From Tritrichomonas musculus (lineage: Eukaryota > Parabasalia > Tritrichomonadida > Tritrichomonadidae), in assembly GCA_039105265.1 (NCBI GenBank), contig JAPFFF010000017.1, forward strand, positions 1 to 64,000: 64,000 bases of DNA. The letters are read 5' to 3'. How positions within the stretch are numbered: position 1 is the first letter of the stretch; every line of letters begins with the position of its first letter. The position numbers were made by a program, and so were the translations under genes. This document shows, piece by piece, positions 19,531 to 30,165 of the stretch. The notes beneath the pieces are model-generated. The model was given only the letters and a program-made list of their open reading frames with translations, did no database searches and was not told where the DNA came from.

Positions 19531-20867
19531 GATTGGTAAAAAAAGATTAAAGGTAGGTCAACATAAAATATTCTATTCAATTTTTTAAAAAAATAATCTA
19601 TGAATATCTTTATAAGAATTAGAGTATATTTTTAAATATAATATTTATTATCTTTTAAATAAATAAAAATAGCATTTTGAATAATTTAAAAATTAAAAAA
19701 AGATTTTATTATAGTTTTATTGATGTTTTATTTTTTAATCATTCTTTTTCTCTAAATTCACAGATTAAAAATGGAAAATATTTTACTATTATCTTTAAAA
19801 GGAAAACTATTACAAAATTTATTCTATATTATTTCGATTCCAACGCTGGATATAAAAATATTTAAGGTTTTTTTAATTCATAAAATTGAATTGATATTCA
19901 TCGTCTTCATGTTGATAATTGGCTTGATTTAAAAATTGAATTGATATTTCTTCTGTCAAAATTAATAAAATGGAAAAAATGCAAAATTTAGCAGATGAAA
20001 TTGAGCGTTTAAAAGAAGAAAACTTGAATTTACGTAGAAAATTTTTAAGTATTATTCCACCTAATAACAAGCTATCACCTACATTATCCCTTTCGGCCGT
20101 ATGCCGTAATTGAAGATTTTTTTTGTAAAGTATTCAAAAAGTTGCACTTTTGCCGTGTGCCGTAGAAGTTTTGTAAAATAAACTATTCAATGAACGACCA
20201 AATAGCCGTATTTTACAAAACCGCCGAAGGGCTACACCTACATTCTATTCTGATTATATGACGATGAAATAATGCTAAATAAAAAATAAACTTATTATAA
20301 AATTATGTATTTTGAATTGAGCAATAAAGTCAGGTAAATTGAAAATCCGGGCAAGTCCGGTAAAATTAAATTGATAAAAAATCGAAACAGTCACGTAAAT
20401 GATCATAATCTGCAGCCTTTTAAGTAATAAATCAAAGAAATCTTTAATATTGAGTATATTTCCTGAAAATATTATAAAATATTAAGATATATATGATGAA
20501 TTTGTTTTTCATTAATTTTTTTAACAAATTAATTATTATTTTCTACATATTTTATATAATATAATATTGCTTATTTATAAGATTTATATTTTGTTAATTC
20601 AGAGATAAGTGTAAATGTTTTTTTTTTTATTCTATTCAATTTTTACCTATTCAATTTTTAGGAAATTAATGCGCTCCGAAATAAATATTTTAAATTTTTC
20701 TTTATATGATTAAAATTATTTTTTCGTTGTCGGTGGAAAATTAATGATTTTTTATATAGATTATATGTTATAAAAACCAAGCAGTAAAATCCACTAGAAA
20801 TCATTTTTCATCTATTTAGGTGAGTTGACCTACCTTTAAAAGATTTTTTTTTTTTTTTTTACCAATC
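19531..20867. mobile_element. Possible 1.3-kb TIR element
   Basis: GATTGGTAAAAAAAG then AAGGTAGGTCAAC (19531-19562) is matched in inverted orientation at 20824-20867 (GTTGACCTACCTTTAA, a T17 run, ACCAATC). The interior is AT-rich and has only a 47-codon ORF. The arms differ in the length of the T run. It may be an old non-autonomous element or two facing termini. Confidence 0.35.
19970..20113 (+). pseudogene. Short coiled-coil gene fragment (47 aa)
   Basis: ATG at 19970, TGA at 20111. The peptide starts MEKMQNLADEIERLKEENLN, continues LRRKFLSIIPPNN, then seems to lose sense (SLSAVCRN). The leucine/charged pattern over residues 7-24 is a bZIP-like or coiled-coil helix. It is probably the broken end of a longer host gene rather than a complete one; the family cannot be named. 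Confidence 0.3.
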
Positions 20868-20947
20868 AATAACAACTTTTTGAATGATCCGACCAAATAA
20901 AAAAAAATCCGGCATTGTCGTTTCACACCTCCCCTGAGAATTGATAT

Positions 20948-21006
<59 letters not shown>
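20844..21006. repeat. Homopolymer tracts T17 and A58
   Basis: A T17 run at 20844-20860 and an uninterrupted A58 run at 20949-21006. The A run may be an old poly(A) tail of a reverse-transcribed insertion or slippage; its length may also be inaccurate in the assembly. ORFs reading through it are artefacts. Confidence 0.85.
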
Positions 21007-21007
<1 letters not shown>

Positions 21008-21225
21008 GTCTCTTTTTTTCAATCTGATACTCGATTATCAGTTTCAATATCTGATATCGAGATAATCGATTATCAAGATATCAGACATGAAATGTGATAT
21101 AAAAATAATTGTAAACTTGATATCATTTACCAAGATCTCGAGATCTCAAACAGATTTATCTTTTTTTATAATTGGTATTTGTGATTTTAAAATACTTAAA
21201 AATAAATAATGGAATGTATTGATGT

Positions 21226-21778
21226 TTATTTTAAGATTAAAATCAAAAAATACATTGTCTTTAAATTAACAATTGTAGTTGAATATTTTGGATCTTTTGA
21301 TCCATTTTTACTATATGAAATGTAATTTAAGTATTCGTCTTTATTAACGTTTAATGTAATAAAATCAGTGTTATTTTCAAGTTCATTAATAATATCATTG
21401 AAAGAAGATCTAGAATCAATAGAATCATTCAAACATTTTGCATTTAAATTCAATACTTTGTTTTTCATATATATTTGAAAAACTGAAAGGTAATTCATTT
21501 GTCATTATTTCACATATTATTAATCCAAATGAATAAACATCAGAAGCAGTTGTATATTTGTTTTCTTTTAGTATTTCAGGTGCACAATAAAAATAAGATC
21601 CAAAAAGTTCTGATTCTTTTATATTTTTAATCTCGGCCATTTTTGGATAAAGAAATTGATCAAGCTACAATATTTTCTGGATTTAAATTACGATGAAGAA
21701 TTCCATTTTCGTGTAGGTATTCCATAAATATCGATAAGCTTCTTTGTATCGTTCCAATTTTTCCTTGTTGTTTTTCAA
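21226..21778 (-). pseudogene. Protein kinase relic (TKL-like), truncated
   Basis: Only the C-lobe remains. In order on the - strand: MEYLHENGILHRNLNPENIV (catalytic loop, HRN where active kinases have HRD), MAEIKNIKESELFGSYFYCA then PEILKENKYTTASDVYSFGL (subdomains VIII-IX), IICEIMTNELPF, and a tail with CLNDSIDSRSSFNDIINELE. The pieces lie in different frames: one break lies between the catalytic loop and the activation segment, another near 21490. No DFG is visible. The N-lobe is absent; at about 21779 the sequence switches to a UBC-like relic. The tail resembles the C-terminus of many trichomonad kinases. Non-functional host copy. Confidence 0.8.
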
Positions 21779-22856
21779 ATCAACGCAGAAGATAGCGAAT
21801 TTCGCCACTTAACTCGAGCACCGATTTATCGCTCCGATATCACTTATCGAGAGTATCGATGCAAACCCTTCCTTTGTCTGTTATGTTCGGATGGAATCGA
21901 AATAAATAACAATGCTGCCGATATTCAGATGAGAATTCGATGACTAAATAAAACCAAAAATCTTTGTGAAGAGAATCTTCAAATCCTTTGATTAAAACTC
22001 GCCAAACATCGGTTCGATCTTTAAGTGGAAATACTTTGATATCGTCGCTAATATTTGATTCGTTGATAACCTTTTTTAATTCATTGATGACTCTCTTTTG
22101 ATTCGGATGCATTGTATTTATTTCGCCTTTCCTTTTGACCAGAAACCGCGTATTTCGGACTCATTACAAATCTCGATTTATCCGCAAATTCGCTTGGCCT
22201 TATCTTGAGATATTTCAAGCTCCTTTAATGATTTGAAGTCACAGCGGTTAAAACCGGAGAATGAAATTCGTCGAATTTACGAAGATTGACGCTGAAGAAT
22301 TCTTCTTTGTTGAAAAATTCAATTCCATCATTGAATTTTCCGGCAAAGACGGTAACACGGCCTGCAAAACGAGAAAGTGCAGCGAGCTCTTTTGCGATCT
22401 AATCGGACACAATGACGCCATCGACTCTGATTTTATTCGAGAGAAGATAATTTGAGATCTCGGCCATTTCTTTCAGATTAGAGTTATTCTTAAAGCAGCA
22501 CATTTGGCATTTGTTATCTTTATTTGCTTCTCACATTAAACTTGCTGCTTGCCACATTGCTCTAAACATCGCCGTTCCTCCCCGTGGTTCTTCGTCCTTT
22601 TGAATCATTCGCTCCGCAAAGTTCGTTATGTGCGGATTCAAGTGATTTCGGACTTCAACTACAAAGATGCCGCGTGGTATCTGTCGCATGCCTGCGTGAA
22701 CTTTTGTGAGGAAGTGAAGCGGTTATGACCGTTATCATATGGATCTGACATCGACCCCGACCAGTCGACGCATATGAACACTAATTGTGTCACTTTTTCG
22801 GAGTCAATTGTAGAAAGTGACTCATATGATTTAGCCATTCGATTTAATGCTAGCAT
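21779..22856 (-). pseudogene. Broken vWFA-UBC fusion gene
   Basis: Read on the - strand from about 22856: VTQLVFICVDWSGSMSDPYD (vWFA MIDAS motif DxSxS), then FVVEVRNHLNPHITNFAERM and PRGGTAMFRAMWQAASLM (second MIDAS threonine in GGT), then KELAALSRFAGRVTVFAGKF. From 22112 a UBC domain follows: MHPNQKRVINELKKV, VWRVLIKGFEDS, and FRFHPNITDKGRVCIDTLDK with the HPN motif and the position of the E2 catalytic cysteine, then YRSDKSVLELSGEIRYLL past a stop. At least four frame changes or stops interrupt it. The segment is clearly richer in GC than its surroundings. It was probably a ubiquitin-conjugating enzyme with an N-terminal von Willebrand A domain. Confidence 0.75.
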
Positions 22857-24791
22857 AATTATTTCTGGGCTAATAAGAAAATTTGCTTTATCCTGGCCAA
22901 TTTCAATTTTTCAAAATCTAGATACAAAAGATAATTATCTAAATTCTGATATGAATGACCTTTCAAAGAACAAAATGCTAGCGAAACAAATTAGCAGCAC
23001 ATATGGATGCTTAATATATGGATATTTTCACGAAGACAAAAAAGAATTTGTTAATTTTGGGCCAAAAATTGAACCAATTATAAACTATTCAAAAAGTTTC
23101 AAAATAGCTGGTTTCAACTTTTTGATTGGTCTTTTTGAATTTTTCTGGAAACATCCAAATCATTTCGATAATGATAATGATACGTTACCTAATGTTGCAT
23201 GCAAATGCATTGTATTATTGCAACAAATTGAGAAAAACCCAAAATTGAGAGTTTTGAATTTAATTGAGAGTATTTTTGAATTACTTGATTCAATTTTGTT
23301 AATATTTCGAGGTTATTATGAAGATGTTAAGAATTTTTCTATTTCATGTTATCAAGAAAAATTACTGGAAATTTACCAAAGTCCAAAACTTTGTCGATCT
23401 TTTTATACTTTTATGAAGCGAATTTGAGAAGTTTATTTCTTAAACTTTTATATCACATTGTTTCAATTCCAAATTATACAAACAAAGATACATTGATTGC
23501 TGTTTATAAATATGCTTTTCTTGATTTAATTGAATTAATTCAATTTGTCTTAAAAAGTGAAACTTTTTCTGTGGATGAATGGCAATACATAGATTTTATT
23601 TGTACCATAACTTACAAGTTGCAACTTAATATGAAAGGACAATATGTCAAAGATATTGATTGCTTTTTGCCTTTTTTTAATTTATTTGAAAATTTGGCCA
23701 TAACCGTTATTTTTTCTTATCAAAATGAACCTGTCTTCACAGACAGTATTTCTAACTTTCACTCAAATCCACAGCTTTTTACGCACTATCTATCGTCCTG
23801 GTATCTATTTTTTCAATTTTTCTAAAATTTGAATAAAGATATTCAATTGAAAATATTTCAGGCGACTAAAGTGTGTCCACTATTAGGAAAGTTAAAATTG
23901 TGAAAACTCATTCAATATTTCTATGAGCTTATTCAAAAAATACTTTCTTAATTGTGGATGCACTTTACAAGCATCGTTCAGAAATGTGTCGAATTTCTGT
24001 TTCATACAATTCATGAAGATTATGAATCTGCATTCAATGCATTATTTGAGAATAAAGATTTTCGTTTTGAGTTCTTGATAAATGTCGTCGAATTAACGGT
24101 ATTTAACATAACCTTTTTTAACGGTTATTTCAGAGACATGCTGAACAAAGTTGTTGAAAAATATTTGAGCAACAGATGTTCTGTTGATAACGAACTTGTG
24201 ATGTGCTTGGCATTGAGAATTTGCAATCAATTTTTAATTGAAAATTCAGATGAACATTCAAATAAATACATCAATTTTGAAGCTTTACTGAATGAACAAC
24301 AAACTGAAAATGAAAAATAAACTGAAAATGAACAACAAACTGAAAATGAACAACAAACTGAAAATGAGGATCTAAGTAGGACTCAAAAAATTGATATGAG
24401 TGATGAGTTAATTGAGAACGACCATTATTTTATGAATGATGATCAATCAATGGTCGATGAGTTTTTTATGAATATCCATCCAATTCCGGCATCATTACTG
24501 CATAATCCTTCGATGCTGCATAATCAATCCATGCTGTATGATCATTCAGTACAAGATGATTATTTAATGAAGCCAAAACCTTCAATGCTTCCTAATTTTT
24601 CAATGCAAAATAATCGTTCAGTGATGGATGACGATGATGATGACATTTTTTTAACTCCACGCAAAATAAAAGAAGCAGACCTTGATTTGTATCAGATGGA
24701 GACTCCGATCATAAGCAAAATAATGTATATTAGAAAATATATAAAATTCAATCGAAAATATAAAGAAATACTCAAGATATTTAAAAAATGA
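22774..24791 (+). pseudogene. Helical protein gene, probably broken
   Basis: Unrecognised. Reading runs from about 22850 (the first 80 bp overlap the antisense vWFA relic and are probably not original) through 23427 in one frame, then continues in another frame from about 23390 to 23825, again from 23952, and past an in-frame TAA at 24318. The product is helix-rich (NYTNKDTLIAVYKYAFLDL, FLFHTIHEDYESAFNALFEN), suggesting an alpha-solenoid. The end has a QQTENE repeat, a PSML/QSML repeat (24480-24600) and an acidic DDDDDD run. The TAA falls in the QQTENE repeat where QQ codons (CAA CAA) read AAA TAA. It could be a recently disabled gene; splicing of 23826-23951 cannot be excluded. Confidence 0.5.
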
Positions 24792-25721
24792 AAATAACCG
24801 TCGTTTTATGAAAGATTAGATTTAACTTTAAAGATAAATTTAAATTAAGAAATATATTAAGTGAATGATATATATATATTATTTTTTCATTTGTATCAAA
24901 ATAATTTTATAAAATGAAGAAGATAGACAAAAAACATTTTTTAGGGATTTCAAATAAATGAAGTTATTTCAATATTTCTTGTCTTTGAAAGAAAAGTATA
25001 GACATGAAACATGATAGCAAAAGATCAAGCAATAAAAGCCAGTATTAATGAACTTTTTATTGAATTTTCTTCTTCTTTGAAATAAAAATTGATAAAATTT
25101 TCTCAAAAATTCTAAGACAAACTTTTTTGAAATACAATTGAGAGCAATATTGAATAAAGGTCAATTATTTTGCTATTTTTTTCTAAATAACGATCAAATT
25201 AGGGTATTGTGATTGTTATTAACTTTCTTAGAAAAAGCTTTCGCTCGAGTAAAATACAAAATTCATCAATTTGTTAAAAAAATAACAATGCTACAAGTTC
25301 ATTTTTTATTTTTCTATATTGAATATTCTTATTTTTTTTTCAAATAAAATTTAAAACAACGTTGGTAATATATATTCAATTTTTTTATCCTCTTCAACTT
25401 TTTCTAAATGATATAAATCAATTGAAAAAAAAAAAATTACATCAAGTAAAAAACTTTTTCAATTATTTTAATCACCTTAGGTATATTATTTAATATACAA
25501 AATATTTTTTAACATTTCAAGCTAATTTAATTAATTAAAGATAAATTAAAATTTAATATATACTTTAATTCTTTTTATGCCTAAAAAATTAAATTAAATT
25601 ATATTTTTATTAATATAACAATAAAAACATTTTTTTAACTGTATAAAAAAATTACCTGAAAAATTTCTTTTTTTTTAAAGTGGTAGTCCCCCCTTAAAAT
25701 TAGATAGCTGATAAATATAAA
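24792..25721. other. AT-rich intergenic region
   Basis: About 930 bp with no ORF, RNA gene or repeat I can support. No TCAYTW initiator stands out immediately before the next gene's ATG. Confidence 0.5.
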
Positions 25722-26720
25722 ATGGGTTGTCTCAATGGGCTTAAACAACTCCTTTCTAAAAAGTGGGCTGTTCTTATCGCTTGGCAAGTTGTTTCATTAA
25801 TGCTATGCTGCGGTGGTACTGTATGCTCTTATATTGCTACATACTATGTGAACACTATTCCATTATTGATGATGGGCATTGGATACACAATATTATTAAT
25901 AGTTTCGTGCTGGAGAGTACCTAAAACAGATATTGCATGGTGGCGCTATCTTGTGGTTGCATTGCTATTAATTGCTGGCGATTATACTGGAATTCAAGCT
26001 TACAACACTACATCTCTTGCAAGTGCAATGCTTTTAGTTACAACAGTTAGCTTTTGGGTTGCACCAGTTGCATGGTTCATTCTAAAGAGAAAAATTACTT
26101 TAATTCAATTCTTTGCCATTTTACTTGGAATGTGCGGATCAGTTATGGTCTTTATTGCAGATGGAACAGAAGGTAATAGATGGCTTGGAAACGTTTTAGC
26201 TTTAGTTTCTGCATTAACTTATGCAGTTGGAACTGTACTTCAGGAACTTCTTGTACACAATGACTCAATGCACATTTACATTTTCAGATTTGCTTGTGGT
26301 GCATCACCAATTTCAATCATACTCAGCGGTTCTCTTGAATGGAAAGTTATGAGAGATTTTGAATGGTGCTGGCAATCTGTTCTTTTGATTTTAACTTATT
26401 CCTGCATCCTTGTTCTTTATGACATTGCCTCACCATTTGTTATGCAGTTTTCAGACGCAACAACAATGAACTTATCAATGTTGACATCAAACTTCTATTC
26501 ACTTGCAATTTCCATATTATTGTTTGGACAGAAAGCTTCATGGCTTTATTTGGTTGGATTCATCTGCATCCCAATTGCAATTACTTTATACACCATTTTT
26601 GCTCCAAAAGCTCCAGAAATCGAAAATGCTGATGACACAGAATCATCTTATATACACTCTGATGAAGAAGGTAACAAATTGGGTGATGAGGCAAACAGTG
26701 ATTCTCTTCAAGCAATTTAA
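25722..26720 (+). CDS. SLC35F-like nucleotide-sugar/solute transporter (332 aa)
   Basis: A ten-helix membrane protein of the drug/metabolite transporter superfamily. Hydrophobic helices alternate from residue 15 to 290, e.g. AVLIAWQVVSLMLCCGGTVC, YLVVALLLIAGDYTGIQAYN, LGNVLALVSALTYAVGTVLQ and LYLVGFICIPIAITLYTIFA. The pattern D-Y-x-x-x-x-A-Y-x-x-T-S-L-A-S-A in helix 4 is typical of the SLC35F1/F2 (DUF914) branch. An acidic cytosolic tail (DDTESSYIHSDEEGNK) follows. Likely location is Golgi, endosome or plasma membrane; the substrate cannot be told from sequence. The ATG gives the full first helix and the length is normal. Confidence 0.88.
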   Translation: MGCLNGLKQLLSKKWAVLIAWQVVSLMLCCGGTVCSYIATYYVNTIPLLMMGIGYTILLIVSCWRVPKTDIAWWRYLVVALLLIAGDYTGIQAYNTTSLASAMLLVTTVSFWVAPVAWFILKRKITLIQFFAILLGMCGSVMVFIADGTEGNRWLGNVLALVSALTYAVGTVLQELLVHNDSMHIYIFRFACGASPISIILSGSLEWKVMRDFEWCWQSVLLILTYSCILVLYDIASPFVMQFSDATTMNLSMLTSNFYSLAISILLFGQKASWLYLVGFICIPIAITLYTIFAPKAPEIENADDTESSYIHSDEEGNKLGDEANSDSLQAI

Positions 26721-26929
26721 TTTTTTTTTCATTTTTTTATATTTTAAAAAAATCTTCTCATTGATTGATTATAATTTTAAAATATTTATTTTAAGCAAAA
26801 ATAGTGATTTGAACCTTAAGGTATAATTGTAGTTTGATGCCAACGTAAAGATATAAAAATCTCTTCTTTTTCAAATATCAATGAAAAATGCTCTAATTTT
26901 CAGTATTTTATAAAATTCAAAAACATAAA

Positions 26930-27011
26930 GACACGATGGCCGAGTGGTTAAGGCGTGGGATTAGAGTCCCCATGGGTTTATCCCGCATCAGTTCGAATCT
27001 GGTTCGTGTCG
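26930..27011 (+). tRNA. tRNA-Ser (anticodon AGA)
   Basis: 82 nt. Acceptor GACACGA pairs fully with TCGTGTC, discriminator G. The D arm has the box A sequence TGGCCGAGTGG (26937-26947). The anticodon stem TGGGA/CCCCA has one A-C mismatch next to the loop TTAGAGT, which gives anticodon AGA. The long variable arm (GGGTTTATCCC) is characteristic of serine tRNAs. The T arm holds box B AGTTCGAATCT (26990-27000). There is no intron. Confidence 0.93.
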
Positions 27012-27025
27012 TTTTTTTTTTTTTT
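27012..27025 (+). terminator. RNA polymerase III terminator (T14)
   Basis: A run of 14 T begins one base after the mature tRNA-Ser end, the standard Pol III stop signal. Confidence 0.85.
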
Positions 27026-28855
27026 AAGGTTTTTTTTTTCTGTTTTTGTTTTTGAATATCTTAACAAATACTCAATTTTTAAAATTAAAAATAAAAATAC
27101 ATAATTATACAACGGCATAATAAATAAAAAATTGTATAATAAATAATCAAACTAAAGAATTCATGAAGAATTTTTAACCTTTCTGTTCAAATTTCGATAT
27201 GAAATTGTTCCAAAAAATCAAAGAAGAAGAAGAAAAAAAACGAAATTTATGTTCAATAAATACAATACGGAATGAGAAATCAGTCAACTCATCATAAATA
27301 ATTAATAAAGAGAAATAATTAATAAAGAGAAATAATTTTAAATATTATTTTATTGATCAAGTAATGAAAAATTCTTCTCTCTTTTTTCAGCATGGTATAT
27401 AGTTTTATCAAACATTATACAAATGCAATGATTTCAACTTGCGTATAGATTGAAATAATATTTTCATTACCCCAAAATATTTTGAGTGAAAAATATGGAA
27501 AAAAACTAGCAAATAATCTATTAACTTTGACAAAAAACTTAGACTTTGTCGGAGCCTGATTTTTGATTTAGGTCTTTAAAAAAAAATATAAAATTTTTAT
27601 TTTTCCATTTTGAATTAAAATGTAAATTTGGTTCCCTAGATCGCGAGATCGATTAGATTGAAACGCTATTTGCTAAAAAAAGATTTTTTGAAAACTTGTA
27701 TTTGAAGAGTTATAAACGCCTGAAAAGGAGCTTTTTTGGTGGTGAGGTGGGAAAACGAAAAAAAAAAAAAATAAAACTCAGAAATCCCCACAATTTTTGA
27801 TAGAACGATAATTTTTTTGAGAGGCATCATACCGCCTTAAATCTTTAGGAAATTTTGATCGTGATTTCTATGCATTCAAAATTGAATTCTCTTAGATTGA
27901 CGACTTCACCTCTTCAGGAAAAAAAATTAACCTTTTTTTCTCCTTAAACCGTCAAAAAAAATAATATTTTAGCTTTATCTCAATAAATCCTAGATAGATC
28001 TTCCAATTGGCGAGATATATCATGTAAAATAAAATATACAAAACGAAAAAAATATTACTGGAAAATGTATCGAAGGGTTTAGAAATGATTTGGAAATTAT
28101 TGAAATATCGATTCTTGATTTTATCGTATCTCCACATAGTCTTAATTAATTAAGTACATTTTTATTTTATAAACAAATAAATATAATATTATAAAAAAAT
28201 ATAAGTTCAAAAATAAAAAAATAATATTTTAATCACCACTTTTCTAGTGTTTTTTAAATTTTTCTAAAAGTAAAGATTAAAAATTCAATTTTCTTATATA
28301 ATGAACAAAACAGGTTATAAATAGTATCAAACAATTATTCGCATGATAAGGATATAAAATATTCAATTATAATTTTATTTAGTCCTAAAATCACCAACTT
28401 TTTGCTTTCAACAAATTGAATAAAAAGGTAACTTTTTATGAATATTCAAATCAATTATATTATGGTGATTTTTCATCTATATCTTTTTCAAGAAAAATAT
28501 TTAAATAATGCCTATTTATGATATAAAGGCTTCATCAAAAATGTTTCTGTATTCAAAATACCATATTGAATAGTTTGATTTTTTCATTTAATTAGAATTA
28601 TTATCTTCAATTGAAAATGTCAGGTTTTCATTATATATTTAATATCAATACTAAAAAAAATATAAAAATTATTTTAAGATTCAAAGGAGGATATGACATA
28701 TAGAAAAAAATATATGAGCAATCATAAAAATTCAAAGCACCTCAAAAATTTGAAAGCTACGAATTGTAATCAATTGAATCTATATATTTAAAAATTTCAA
28801 TTTACAGAAAAACAATGAAATCAGTGAACAAATATCTTTGAATCTGCAATTTGAT
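27026..28855. other. AT-rich intergenic region
   Basis: About 1.8 kb without a gene. Short homopolymers and an AATAATTAATAAAGAG duplication near 27300; nothing else supported. A 61-codon - strand ORF (27952-28137) looks random. Confidence 0.5.
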
Positions 28856-28878
28856 ATGATCAAATTGAATAGACCATA

Positions 28879-28884
28879 TCACTT
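28879..28884 (+). promoter_or_regulatory. Initiator (Inr) TCACTT before ADH
   Basis: TCACTT fits the trichomonad Inr TCAYTW, in which A is +1. With +1 at 28881 the 5' UTR is 11 nt to the ATG at 28892, within the short range known for trichomonads. This site decides the start of the dehydrogenase. Confidence 0.6.
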
Positions 28885-28891
28885 TCATATA

Positions 28892-30082
28892 ATGAGTCTT
28901 TTTTGCATTCCACGTCATGTTTATCATGGACCAAATGCTTTAGACACCCTTAAGAAATTAGAAGGACACAAAGCAATAGTTGTTGTAGGTGGTGGCAGCA
29001 TGAAACGTTTTGGTTTTCTAGATAGGGTTGTTAAAAACCTTCAAGAAGCCAAATTTGAAGTCAAACTTTTCGAAGGTGTCGAACCAGATCCTTCTGTTGA
29101 AACTGTTAAGAGAGGAGCAAAGATGATGCTCGAATTCCAACCAGATTGGATTATATCAATTGGCGGAGGTTCACCAATTGATGCAGCAAAAGCAATGTGG
29201 TGCTTATATGAACATCCAGAAATTTCATTTGAATCCCTTCTTGTCCCATTTTCATTCCCAAAGCTCAGAACGAAAGCAAAGTTTTGTGCAATTCCATCTA
29301 CATCAGGAACAGCAACTGAAGTTACTGCATTTTCAATCATTACAGACTATGAAAAAGGAATTAAATACCCACTTGCAGACTTTGAAATTACCCCAGATAT
29401 CGCAATCGTTGATCCAGCGCTTGCTGAAACAATGCCACAAAAGCTTACAGCACATACAGGCATGGATGCAATTACACATGCAATTGAAGCTTATGTATCA
29501 ACAGCTCATTGTGAATATACAGATGCTCTTGCACTTCATGCTATTAAAATGATTCATCGAGATCTCGTAAAATCTTATAACAAGGATATGGATGCACGCC
29601 ATAGAATGCATGATGCTCAATGTTTAGCAGGAATGGCTTTTTCAAATGCTCTTCTTGGTATTGTTCATTCAATGGCACATAAAACTGGAGCTGCTTATTC
29701 TGGTGGACACATTATCCATGGATGTGCTAATGCAATGTATCTTCCAAAGGTAATTAAATATAACAGCAAGAATGAACAAGCTGCTGAGAGATATGCCGAA
29801 ATTGCTAGATTTATCGGACTTCAAGGAAGCTCAACAACACAACTTATTGATGCACTTATCAATGAAATTCTTAACATGAACAAGAAACTTAACATTCCAA
29901 CATGCATCAAGGAATACGAAGGTGGAATTATTGATGAAAAAGAATTCAATGAAAAAATCTCATCTGTTGCTAAAAATGCAATTGGTGATGCTTGCACAGG
30001 ATCTAATCCACGTCAGCCAACACAAGAAGAAATGGAGAAACTCCTTCTTTGCGTTTATTATGATCGTCAAGTTGATTTTTAA
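28892..30082 (+). CDS. Iron-containing alcohol dehydrogenase (396 aa)
   Basis: Group III (Fe-type) NAD(P)H-dependent alcohol dehydrogenase, reducing aldehydes such as acetaldehyde to alcohols in cytosolic fermentation. GGGSMKRFG near residue 34 and SIGGGSPIDAAKA near 90 form the dinucleotide-binding half; STSGTATEVTAF near 133 follows. Metal ligands lie in HTGMDAITHAIEAY (D and H), SMAHKTGAAYSGGHIIHG (two H). The frame is open upstream to a TTG at 28838 and an ATG at 28856, but ATG 28892 gives the family length and lies 11 nt from an Inr. The coding sequence is less AT-rich than its surroundings, as expected of a highly expressed gene. This enzyme type in trichomonads is of bacterial kind. 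Confidence 0.93.
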   Translation: MSLFCIPRHVYHGPNALDTLKKLEGHKAIVVVGGGSMKRFGFLDRVVKNLQEAKFEVKLFEGVEPDPSVETVKRGAKMMLEFQPDWIISIGGGSPIDAAKAMWCLYEHPEISFESLLVPFSFPKLRTKAKFCAIPSTSGTATEVTAFSIITDYEKGIKYPLADFEITPDIAIVDPALAETMPQKLTAHTGMDAITHAIEAYVSTAHCEYTDALALHAIKMIHRDLVKSYNKDMDARHRMHDAQCLAGMAFSNALLGIVHSMAHKTGAAYSGGHIIHGCANAMYLPKVIKYNSKNEQAAERYAEIARFIGLQGSSTTQLIDALINEILNMNKKLNIPTCIKEYEGGIIDEKEFNEKISSVAKNAIGDACTGSNPRQPTQEEMEKLLLCVYYDRQVDF

Positions 30083-30165
30083 GTAAACAAGATTTTAAAT
30101 AACAATCAATGCCTTTTATTGTTATTTTATAATTTGTTTTTTTGCAATATTAAAAAAAATTTAGA

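Noticed and set aside
19677-19865. 62-residue ORF
   Set aside because: Starts at TTG and has AT-driven composition (K, F, I, Y) without domain features.
20816-21047. Two - strand ORFs with poly-phenylalanine
   Set aside because: They are translations of the A58 tract with no other coding signal.
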